Assembly (NCBI GenBank): GCA_963575745.1
Contig: CAUYUJ010002097.1
Coordinates: forward strand, 1-64,000
From: Prorocentrum cordatum
Lineage: Eukaryota; Sar; Dinophyceae; Prorocentrales; Prorocentraceae
DNA length: 64,000 nt
Direction of reading: 5' to 3'
This document shows positions 21,440-31,100 of the stretch, piece after piece. The notes beneath the pieces were generated by a model. It saw nothing but the letters and a program-made list of their open reading frames with translations. It was not told where the DNA came from and made no database searches. Both the position numbers and the translations under genes were made by a program. Numbering within the stretch: position 1 is the first letter of the stretch; each line of letters begins with the position of its first letter.

Positions 21440-22514
21440 TATTGCTGGAAGCTTAAGAGTAATTCCGGGGAGCTGGAGAGCTAGTTGGCAAGAAAAATCT
21501 CGACGGACCTTTTGGTGACTTTTGGTCGGTTGAAAATTTTGTTCTCGAAATTTGACAATTCGTTAGAGCTCTAGTATTTTTTCCCATGATATTCGATCTT
21601 ATTCCCGCTCGCCATCTTGATCTCAGCTCGATCGGGTAACTTTGAAGGCCAAAAAGCAGGCAGGCGGGAACGGCCGTTTCGAGTCATCTTGACACGCGCT
21701 GTCGATTTTCTCAAGACAACTCGAGCTTCAGGACAACTACAGAGCTGGTCAGCACAGCTAATGCATTCAGAATGATCAGCGCGTTCGCCTGTTGAATCCA
21801 GAGGTCCGAACTCGGTCTGCTAGCCGAGCTAAGGTCGCAAACCTATTTGTATTATTCGAGTCATTCTAGCAGACGCTCTCGGTTTTTCGTACTTCAATCG
21901 ATCTGTAGGGCAGCCACAGAGCTGATAATCACAGAAATCGATTAAGAATTATCAGGCGCGTTCGTCTGTTGAATCACGAGCTCTGAACTCGGCCTGCTCC
22001 CCGAGCTAGGTTCGCGAACCTATTGGTATTGTTCGAGTCATCTTGAGAAGTGCTCTCGGTTTTCTGTACTTAAATCGTGCTGTGGGAGGGCTACAGTGCT
22101 GCTGGTCACAGGAATCGATTTCGAGACATCAGGCGCGTCTGTTCGTCGAACCGCGAGCTCGAAACTCGTTCTGCTGCTCGAACGAGATCCGCGAAACTGT
22201 TGTATTATTCGAGTCATCCTGAGAGGTATTCTCGGTTTTCTGCGTTTAACTCAGGCTGTATGGGGTGCTGCAGAGCTGGTAATCACAGCAATCGGTCCGC
22301 AGACGTCAGACGCGTCCGCCTGTCGCATTCAGAGGTCTGAACTCGGTCTCATGCTCGAGCTCGATTGGAAAGCTGTTCGTTTGTTTAGTCAGAGTCATCT
22401 TGAGAGGCGGAAGACTAGTTGTTCTCTGAAATTATTTTTTACATTATATATTGCCAGGAAGCTCTACGAGTCCCCCGGCGGTAAGAAAGGTTGACGGTTT
22501 ACCGCCGGCCCAGT
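21440..22514 (+). repeat. Left-truncated B module
   Basis: Enters at TATTGCTGGAAGC inside a left end; B to about 21690, A monomers, HP at 22457. Confidence 0.75.
22457..22513 (+). repeat. HP terminal hairpin, copy 13
   Basis: Stem intact but the terminal part is shortened to GGCCCAG. Confidence 0.8.
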
Positions 22515-22631
22515 TTCTTTGCTCTCCGGTTCACCAGCCCTGCAGACCCCCTTCTACAGCCCGAGCTATGCAGGAAACTAACACCACCTCTCAGGACTCA
22601 AAGAATACGAATAGTTTTGCGCACATAGTTT
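22514..22631 (-). repeat. Short F piece and inverted A-monomer fragment
   Basis: 22518-22530 matches the F-unit block CTTTGCTCTCCGG. From about 22550 the sequence is an A monomer in reverse orientation (CTACAGCCCGAGCT, then GACTCAAAGAATACG). This is one of the few places where A sequence is on the opposite strand. Confidence 0.6.
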
Positions 22632-22677
22632 AACTCGTAGAGCTTCCCTAAGCTAGTCCCTGAAGCTAGAGAGTAAT
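22632..22677 (+). repeat. Truncated B left end
   Basis: AACTCGTAGAGCTTCCC to GAGTAAT, where the next module interrupts the T|T hot spot. Confidence 0.7.
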
Positions 22678-23241
22678 ACCTCGTAGAGCTCTTCGAAGAT
22701 GAGCTAAGAGGAATTCGGGCGCAGGGTGGAGCTAGTTAACCGACCGCGCATTAAGAGACAATGTGGTAACTTTGGGTCGAGTTTCTAATCATTGTGCAAA
22801 ATTTGAAAATTCGTTTTGAGAACGGGTACTTTTCTCACGTGTAGTAGGTTATGCCGCGACTGCCAGTTAAATGCTCAGGTCCGTAGCTGCAATATTACTA
22901 TCAAAACACTTGCTGGAACCGACGGCCGTTTCGAGTCATCTTGACGCGCATTAACGGTTTCTGTACTTATCTCCGGATATAGGACAGCTGCAGAGCTGAT
23001 GCTCACATGAGGCGCGTTCATCTGTTCGATCTACAGCCCTGAACTCGGTCTGCTGCTCGAGCTGGGTCCGCAAACTTATTCGTATTATTCGAGTTATTTT
23101 GACGAGTGTTGTCCGTTTTCTGTACTGAACTCGCGATATCTTGAAAAACAAATTTCAATGTGTAGTGGGCAGCGCCGCGCAAGAAAGCTCTACGAGGCTC
23201 CCGGTGGTAACCTGGTTGACGGTTTACCGCCAGCTCCCAGT
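22678..23241 (+). mobile_element. Family-C module carrying an A monomer
   Basis: Left junction GAGTAAT|ACCTCGTAGAGC; C segment to about 22920; then A-like monomer sequence (about 22930-23140); inverted repeat AAGCTCTACGAGG and HP at 23182. The mixture of C ends and A interior suggests recombination between families. Confidence 0.6.
23182..23240 (+). repeat. HP terminal hairpin, copy 14
   Basis: 5' arm CCGGTGGTAA, 3' arm TTACCGCCAG: two positions changed; stem still mostly paired. Confidence 0.7.
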
Positions 23242-23617
23242 TGCGGCGCGCTGGAGAGCTAGTTGGCAAGAAAAATCTCGACGGAACTTTTGGTGCTGCC
23301 CGTCGAATCCAGAGCTCGGAACTCGGTCTGCTGCCCGAATTAGGTCTGCGAAACTACTGTATTGTTCGAGTCATCCTGAGAGGTGCGGTCGGTTTTCTGC
23401 ACTTAACTCGGGCTGTAGGGGGGCTGCAGGGCTGGTAAGGACAGAAGTCGATTCGGATATCAGACGCGTCCGTCTGTCGCATTCAGAGGTCAAAAACTAT
23501 CCACTATGAGTCGGAATGTTGGTAGGTGCTGTCGATTTTCTTAGTTTAAGGCGAGCTAGGAAGCTCTACGAGTCCCCGGCGGTAACCAAGGTCGACGGTT
23601 TACCGCCGGCGCCCAGT
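23242..23617 (+). repeat. B fragment joined to late A monomers
   Basis: A short B piece (GGAGAGCTAGTTGGCAAG...) is joined at about 23295 to a diverged A monomer; HP follows at 23559. Internal deletion derivative. Confidence 0.65.
23559..23616 (+). repeat. HP terminal hairpin, copy 15
   Basis: Intact stem; loop has GGTCGACGG in place of GGTTGACGG. Confidence 0.8.
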
Positions 23618-23806
23618 GGGCAGCAGACAGAGTGCGGAGCTCTGAATTGGTAGCGTCCAAAACCCGGAGAGCCAAGAGAAGACACACCAGAAAACCTTCC
23701 TGGCAAGCCCACGGAAGCACGCGTGAAGCTCTTTTGGGGCTCTGGGGAGCTCCCCGGCAGCGCTTCCGAAGCGCTGCCAGGAACGCTTCCACGCGTGCAT
23801 TCCCGC
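23618..23806 (+). repeat. F-type palindrome-rich segment
   Basis: Contains AGCGTCCAAAACCCGGAGAG (an inverted F unit) and a near-perfect inverted repeat at 23756-23778 (GGCAGCGCTTC, one base, GAAGCGCTGCC). Related sequence occurs at 33902-34128 and 41560-41750. Confidence 0.6.
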
Positions 23807-25180
23807 TCGCCATCTTGATCTCAGCTCGATCGGGTACCTTTTACTGCCAGAAAGCACACTGGCGGGATCGGCCGTTTCGAGTCATCTTGATACACGTTGT
23901 CGGTATTTTGTACTTAACTCGAGCTCTAGGACAGCTACAGAGCTGGTAAGCACAGCTATCGCACTCAAAATCATCAGGCGCGTTCGCCTGTTGAATCCAT
24001 AGGTCTGAACTCGGTCTACTAGCCGAGCTAGGTCCGCAAACCTATTCGTATTATTCGAGTCAACTTGATACGCGTTGTCGTTATTTTCTACTTAACTCGA
24101 GCTGTAGGGCAGCTACAGTGCGGGTAAGCACACCTATCGCACTCAGAATCATCAGGCGCGTTCGCCTGTTGAATCCATAGGTCTGAACTCGGTCTGCTAG
24201 CCGAGCTAGGTCCGCAAACCTATTCGTACTATTCGAGTCAACTTGATACGCGTTGTCGGTATTTCCTTCTTAACTCGAGCTGTAGGGCAGCTACAGTGCT
24301 GGTAAGCGCACCTATCGCACTCAGAATCATCAGGCGCGTTCGCCTGTTGAATCCATAGGTCTGAACTCGGTCTGCTAGCCGAGCTAGGTCCGCAAACCTA
24401 TTCATACTATTCGAATCAACTTGATACGCGTGGTGGGTATTTTGTACTTAATTCTAGCTGCAGGGCAGCTAGAGTGCTGGTAAGCACACCTATCGCACTG
24501 AGCATCATCAGGCGCGTTCGCTTCTTGACTCCAGAGGTGAACTCGGTCTGCTAGCCGAGCTAGGTCCGCAAATCTATTCGTATTATTCGAGTCATCTTGA
24601 CAACCGCTCTCGGTATTCTCTGTATTTAATTCGAGCTGTAGGCAGCTACAGAGCCTACAGTCACAGAAATCGATTGAGGATTATCGGGCGCGTTTGTCTG
24701 TTGTATCGAGAGCTCTGAACTTGGCCTGCTGCCCGAGCTAGGTTCGCGAAACTATTCGTATTGTCCGAATCATCGTGGAAAGTGCTCTGGATTTTCTGCA
24801 CTCAACTCGTGCTGGGGGAGGGCTACAGTGCTGCGGGTCATAGAAATCGATTTGCACACATCAGGCGCGTTCGTTGGTCGATTCGAGAGCTCAGACTTGG
24901 TCTGCTGCTCGAAACAGGTCTGCGAAACTATTATATTATTCGAGTCATGCTGAGAGATGCTGTCGGTTTTCTGCACTTAACTCGGGCTGTAGGGGGGCTG
25001 CAGTGCTGGTAATCACATGAGTCGATTCGCAGACATCAGACGCGTCCGCCTGTTGCATTGAGAGGTCTGAACTCGGTCTGATCAGACGCGTCCGCTTGTC
25101 GCATTCAGAGGGCAAAAAATATTCACTATGAGTCAGAATGTTGGTAGGTGCTCTCGGTTTTCTCAACTCAAGTTGAGCTT
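23807..25180 (+). repeat. B remnant and A array
   Basis: Enters B at ATTCCCGCTCGCC, then about seven A monomers, the last ones of the same diverged types as at 780-1090, ending at HP 25181. Confidence 0.75.
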
Positions 25181-25239
25181 GGAAGCTCTACGAGTTCCCC
25201 GGCGGTAACCAAGGTTGACGGTTTACCGCCGGCGCCCAT
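25181..25239 (+). repeat. HP terminal hairpin, copy 16
   Basis: Intact stem; the last G is missing (CGCCCAT), immediately followed by the C left end ACCTCG. Confidence 0.8.
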
Positions 25240-25392
25240 ACCTCGTAGAGCCCTTCGGCAAAGAGCTAAGAGGAATTCGGGCGCAGGGTGAAGCTAGTTG
25301 GCCGGCCCGACGAAAAGAGAGAATGTGGTAACCTGGGGTCGGTGTTTTTCACTTTATGCAAAATTTTGAAGTTCGTTTTTAGAAGTGAGATT
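25240..25392 (+). repeat. Family-C left fragment
   Basis: ACCTCGTAGAGCCCTTC to GTGAGATT, cut by the next module at a T|T site. Confidence 0.65.
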
Positions 25393-26616
25393 AACTCGTA
25401 GAGCTTCCCTTAGCAAGTTATTGCTGGAAGCTTGAGAGTAATTCCGGAGCGCTGGAGAGCTAGTTGGCAAGGAAAATCTCGACGGACCTTTTGGTGACTT
25501 TTGGTCGGTTGAAAATTTTGTTCTCGAAATCCAACAATTCGTTAGAGCTCTAGTATTTTTTCCCGTGATATTCGATCTTATTTCCGCTCGCCATCTTGAT
25601 CTCAGCTCGATCGGGTACCTTTCACTGCCAAAAAGCGTCCCGGCGGGAACGGCCGTTTCGAGTCATCTTGATACGCGTTGACGGTATTTTGTTCTTAACT
25701 CGAGCTGTAGGGCAGCTACAGAGCTGGTAAGCACAGCTATCGCATTCAGAATGATCAGGCGCGTTCGGCTGTTGAATCAAGAGGTCTGAACTCGGTTTGC
25801 TAGCCGAGCTAGGTCCGCAAACCTATCGTATTATTTGAGTCGTCTTGACAGACGCTCTCGGTTTCTGTACTTAACTCGAGCTCTAGAGCAGCTACAGAGC
25901 TGGTAAGCACACCTATCGCATTCAGAATTATCAGGCGCGTTTGGCTGTCGAATCCAGAGGTCTGAACTCGGTCTGCTAGCCGAGCTAGGTCCGCAAACCT
26001 ATTCGTATTATTCGAGTCGTCTTGGCAGACACTCTCGGTTTTATGTACTTAACTCGAGCTGGAGGGCAGCTACAGGGCTCATTGTCACAGAAATCGATGG
26101 GGAATCATCAGTCGCGTTCGTCTATTGAAACGAGAGCTCTGAACTCGGCCTGCTGCCCGAGCTATGTTTGCGAAACTATTCGTATTGTTCGAATCATCTT
26201 GAGACGTGTTCTCAATTTTCTCCACTCAACTCGTGCTGGCGGAGGGCCACAGTACTGCTGGTCACAGATATTGATTTTCACACATCAGGCGCGTCTGTTC
26301 GTCGATTCCAGAGCTCGGAACTCGGTCTGCTTCTCGAACTAGGTCCGCGAAACTATTCTATTATTCGAGTCGATACTGTCGGTTTTCTGCACTTAACTCG
26401 GGCTCTAGGGGAGCTGCAGGGCTGAGAATGACATGAGTGGATTCGCAGACAGCAGACGCGCCCGCCTGTCGCATTCAGAGGTCTGAACTCGGTTCGTTAC
26501 TCGAACTGGATTGCGAAACTGTTTCTTTTTTTGGTTAGAGTCATCTTGAAGGTCTGAAATCGCTTGGGCTGAAAAACTAGTCGTTCTTTGGATTTTTTTC
26601 ACACTATATATTGTCA
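25393..26616 (+). mobile_element. Family-B module hosting dLINE-2
   Basis: Left junction GAGATT|AACTCGTAGAGC. B segment to about 25660, then A monomers, then the inverted repeat at 26617. Its terminal hairpin is split by dLINE-2 and its right end lies at 32462. Confidence 0.7.
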
Positions 26617-26639
26617 GGAAGCTCTACGAGTCCCCCGGC
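26617..26639 (+). repeat. Left half of HP hairpin interrupted by dLINE-2
   Basis: GGAAGCTCTACGAG, then CCCCCGGC; the next bases TCAAG belong to the LINE. The lost part of the arm is GGTAA or slightly more. Confidence 0.85.
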
Positions 26640-26661
26640 TCAAGTAACGTGTCGGCTCAAG
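26637..26661 (+). other. Tandem relic spliced-leader ends at dLINE-2 5' terminus
   Basis: GGCTCAAG at 26637-26644 and 26654-26661, 17 bp apart. The outer copy shares GGC with the target arm (CCGGC), a possible microhomology. The inner copy would be an older leader. Confidence 0.65.
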
Positions 26662-26749
26662 GTCGCGGACCCGCTGACTTTGTCCTGCCTGGGCTACCTC
26701 CGCCAAGGCCAGCGGTAGTGATCAGCAGAGCCTGAAGAGCATATCGTAA

Positions 26750-28159
26750 CTCTTCGTGCAAGTATTTGGGACCACGTCGTACGACACACCCGAGTCGAGG
26801 CAAGCTTTGTTGGAAGCAATTGGATTGGGGCGTTGGAACGAAACAGTTACTCAGTGGCATCAGAATACAAGTCAAGACCTTGACTGCCCATTTACACCTC
26901 GTGAAGATCGTGTGGATCATTTCGACTACTTGGATCAATTTGAACCTTGGGACGCTGCCGATTTAAGATCTTTGGAACGTGCATCAGGAAAACGACAGCG
27001 TGAGGACGACAAAGCATTTCTAAACAAGTGGGGTTTTCCATCACAGATTTCAGAAGTAATAATGTTGGGCGCATCCTCTTCGGTTGATGCAAATATGAAC
27101 GCTGCTGTGGACACAAATAAAGAGAACAAGCGACCGAGGAATGGAGGTGATATTCAAAAACAACGTGAGGAGATGATGAAAACTGCCACCACTGGGTTTG
27201 AGCGGTTCGTGATGGATCATTTCTTCAAAGCAGAGGATAGTAAGGAGGAGATTTTACAGACCATTCAGAACACAAATAATCATATCAAATCCGTGGAGAT
27301 TACACTGCAGAAGCACGATGACAGAGCTAATAAGATGGAGGAAAGGATGAATAAGTTTGAAGAGGCCCTTCGTCAAGCACATAATGGAAGTGGTGCTGGA
27401 TCAGACGCTTCTCGTTCTACGGCTGGTGGAGGTAATGGAGGCGGCGGGCCGCCAGGCTTATCTTCCAGTTCACGTTTCCAGGATTTCAGACCGACATACA
27501 TTGAGTTGAAGGGGTGGGTGACGAATTGGTCCGATCATGGCGCGCGGGCAGAGCAACTCTTAACGTGGAGTGATTGCCAAAAACTCATCGACAATTGCTT
27601 GGAGCGATGCAACCAACTCGAGAAAGATGCAGTTGATCGTGAAACAACGGAGCGGATCAATTCGGGCAGGTATATGTTTGGCAGTGTCAAGATCAGTTTC
27701 AAACCCAATACGAGTAGGGACTTGCTTTGGACGATTAAAAAGAAGTGGGATGCTATCATTAAGAATACGGTGGATGGGCACAATGGTTTGCCTTTACCCG
27801 CAGTCTTGGTAGAGGGCCTTGCGATTCAGTTTCCAGGAACTAATCTACGTGTTCAAATCGAGTGCGCACCTTGGAAAAGGGATCACGTAAAAGCAGTGGC
27901 GAGGTTTTGCGGAGCTTTCAGGACGATGACGCAACAGCACGCTCAGATCGAAGTGAGAGGAGAAATTGGACCACCGCGATCGTTGATATGGACCGTCGCC
28001 AAGGGTGCTATGCGTCCCATCAATATTGCAACATTCACTTCAGCTCGTAATACTTGGGAGGTGCATGAGCCGCAGTGGCAGCAGGTTGTCAGCGCATTTC
28101 CTACGGTGGCGGCTGTCACTAAGCAGCTGCTAGAGAGTGAGGTCAACAGACGCCAATGA
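26750..28159 (+). CDS. dLINE-2 ORF1 protein (Gag-like RNA-binding protein)
   Basis: Frame open from 26750 after a TAA; the first ATG is at 27062, yet the upstream part (TTSYDTPESRQALLEAIGLG) matches dLINE-1, implying it is translated. Then come KRPRNGGD, a predicted coiled coil (about 27220-27380, with heptads such as KMEERMNKFEEAL), and a Gly/Ser-rich linker (27420-27470). The core runs from YIELKGWVTNW through RINSGRYMFGSVKISF and APWKRDHVKAVARFCGAF to GEIGPPRS. It probably coats element RNA. Ends at TGA 28157-28159. Confidence 0.88.
   Translation, partial: LFVQVFGTTSYDTPESRQALLEAIGLGRWNETVTQWHQNTSQDLDCPFTPREDRVDHFDYLDQFEPWDAADLRSLERASGKRQREDDKAFLNKWGFPSQISEVIMLGASSSVDANMNAAVDTNKENKRPRNGGDIQKQREEMMKTATTGFERFVMDHFFKAEDSKEEILQTIQNTNNHIKSVEITLQKHDDRANKMEERMNKFEEALRQAHNGSGAGSDASRSTAGGGNGGGGPPGLSSSSRFQDFRPTYIELKGWVTNWSDHGARAEQLLTWSDCQKLIDNCLERCNQLEKDAVDRETTERINSGRYMFGSVKISFKPNTSRDLLWTIKKKWDAIIKNTVDGHNGLPLPAVLVEGLAIQFPGTNLRVQIECAPWKRDHVKAVARFCGAFRTMTQQHAQIEVRGEIGPPRSLIWTVAKGAMRPINIATFTSARNTWEVHEPQWQQVVSAFPTVAAVTKQLLESEVNRRQ
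28157..28159 (+). promoter_or_regulatory. In-frame TGA between ORF1 and ORF2 of dLINE-2
   Basis: TGA followed by CAA. Twelve codons later the same frame gives GTWNV. No ATG occurs between, although both ORFs are otherwise intact. A UGA-C context is a known leaky type. Confidence 0.6.
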
Positions 28160-31100
28160 CAAAAACGATATTGGAGTAAGGGACTTCGTATCGGAACATG
28201 GAATGTGGGTAATTCGGGTGTTTCCAATTCACGTGGGACCGAGGTTCTAACATCTCTGAGAAAGATAGGAGCCTCTTCAATTTTCGGTTTGCAAGAGTGT
28301 GAGTTCTTTGACCCAGCTGAATTAGATAGACTCGGTTGGCATTTTAAACCTTCCAGGGATAGACGTGCAGGTTTGTTGTATGCCCATGGGTGGGCCCAAC
28401 TCCTGCGCGAATGCGTTACAGACTGCGATAGATTTGTCTTGAGTGTGTTTGGAACGGAGGCGTCTGAGGTGATCATATGTTCAGCTTATTTTCCACATCA
28501 TGATCGTGATCAGTGTGATCTTGAATCGGCAGAAATGCTGGGGGAGTTGGAGGGTCAGATCCGTCTCTTGAAGCAGAAATATCGTCAGGCCAGCTTTTGT
28601 TTGCTTGCGGATGCCAATGTTGAGTTGCCACCACTTGTTCAGCTTGAGGTTGCAGGTCAGGGTTATGCTGCCACTGGGACGGGGACGAAATCATGGAGGA
28701 GGACGGGATCTGAGGGGAAGGCGGAGAGGGAGAGGAAGGATAGGAGGCAGATGTTGACGGATAACTTGCTGACCTTTATGCAGACTTGGGGTTTGCTAGC
28801 TGCCAACACCTTCGACCGTCGTCGCCCGACCTGGGAGCCCTGGGGACAAGAGCGAAATCGTTCTCGGACTAGATCGATGAGGAGAGTCTTAGACTATGTG
28901 ATGGTTCCGATGGGGTGGGAGGTGCAGGAGTGTAAGATTGATTTCAAGTATCGCAGCGGTGGAACTCATAATCGTAGTAGACTTGCCGATCATGCTCTAG
29001 TTATATGCACAGTACGACAGCCCAGTCCTGGCAGGACTGATTGGACAGTCGAGCGTGTGCATAGGGAACCTTCTTTGGTGGGATGGCGGGCTCAGACGTA
29101 TGCGGACGAGATGATAGGGAGGGAAAGGGTTGACCTCGAGTTTTGCGGTGCCGTGTTTGCTGGATGTGGTTCCCCTCCGGCTGCGTCGACACGACCACAG
29201 GACGTGACAGAGACCGCTCCTGTCATTTTGAAAGCATTTACGAAGGAGGATGTGGATTACTCCACGGCCTCTGCTGCCCGGCCTCGGGCGCCTACTCGCC
29301 CGCCTGAGCTCACGCGTCTCGAAGAGCGGATTCGGTCCCTTCAGAACGGTCCAGAGAAAAAGAGACTCAGGGCAGCTGCCAATGTTTGGAGGAGACAGTA
29401 TCGGCGTGATCTTCTTGAATGGGCTGTACCCCCGACTCGTCGTAAGATTCGACATCGTATCAAACATGTGGTGGTAGATGGATGGGAGACGGAGGATAGA
29501 TATATCTTGAAGGAGAAGTTGGAGGAGCATGTTAAGGGGAAGGTCACATCACAGCGTAGGAGGGAGGAGAACAGCAACTTGATGGAGGAAATCAGGAGGA
29601 AGGCGGAGGAGGAGATCAAGGGTGGCCAGATCGTTCGAAGTATTACGTTGTCGATATGTTGTGCAGCGAGGGCTCGTCTTCGAACGCGACGGGCAACAGG
29701 ACCTGATCGCGTACCTTGTGAAATGCTCAAGCTTCTCCCATGGTGCACACTTCGGCATATTCAACAGATCTTCGACTCTCTCTTCAGGTTGGCTGTCCAG
29801 TACCCTGTTCGATGGAGGGATATACTTATTGCATATATGCCTAAACTAAAGGGGATCACGAACTTGGCGGATGCTCGACTCTTGTGCTTGCAGAATAGCA
29901 TAACTCGCTGGTTCTCAGCGTGTGTGGTCATCCTGGTTGAGCAGCATGTGGAGGCGTCTAAGCTATTTCATCCTCTGGGCCTCTATGGGTTCCGCCAGGG
30001 TCACAGCACATCTCATATCACGAGTAGCCTTACTAATATGTGTATGCACGGGGACAAGTGGGGAAAGCGAGAGTGTCTGTACGTTGCGGACATGGACATA
30101 TACCAGGCCTTTGACAACTGCACGATACAGAACGTTCATAAGGGTCTTGAGCATGCACGTGTCCCTGCATATTTACAGCACGCGTTTCTGGATCCGTTAT
30201 CGCACAGCACGGGCTGCCTCTACTATGATGGGTTGGAGATTGATAACATCCAGTGGGACACCTGTATTAGGACTGGAGGCCCAGAAGGGCCCTTGGGCTT
30301 TAACCTCATTATTGCTGCCATGTGGGGTGACGTTATTCATAATTGGGACGTTCAGGGCCTGGGGTATGCGGTAGATTTCGGTACGGAGCATCGGTCGGTG
30401 GTGAATCATTTTATCTGGGCAGATAACGTGTACCTCGTCAGCCGTAGCCGTGAGGAGCTTACTCGAATGGTAAGAGACTTGACACTTCCACTTTACAGCT
30501 TCTCGATGCGATGGAAACCCACATCGCTGAAGTACATGGTGTGCGGAGCTCCCGCTGTCTTGGATGAGGATGGGAATATTCCACGTTCGATGGATCTGAA
30601 AATCCCGATTTTCTCTGATGCATGTGGTGGGAGGAATGCAGTGCAGCAGATAGATGAGTTATGTTACCGTCGGGTCGTTTCTATGGACGTACTGGGCACG
30701 CAGCTGCATAGTGAATATAACTGTTCTGTACATCGTGATGTATCTTTTCGCCTGGACTGTGCTCGCCGTGCATTTTACTCCCAGGCAGGGTATTTCAGGT
30801 CGCATTGTATCCCCCTCAAGGATAAGCTCCGGAGATACCAGGATAGAGTCCAGAGCCTGGCTCTGTACGGTATGGAGACCACCACTGCAGATTCTCATAC
30901 TCTTTCGTTTCTCCATTCCTTCGAAGGGAAGTGCCTGAAGATGATGATCTCGTCTCGGAAAGGGCCGACGGAAACGGAGCAAGCTTATCAGGAAAGGAGG
31001 TATCATGTTGCACGGGATCGTTTCTTGAAGGCTGGGTACTCCTCTCTTGTCCAGCGTTATCTGATGTTGCACTGGAATTTCGCAAAAGACATTGCAAGTT

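Noticed and set aside
1-26000. Modules as ordinary MITEs with terminal inverted repeats
   Set aside because: The inverted repeat at the right is about 45 bp internal, followed by a hairpin, and the two restorable insertions lack target duplications.
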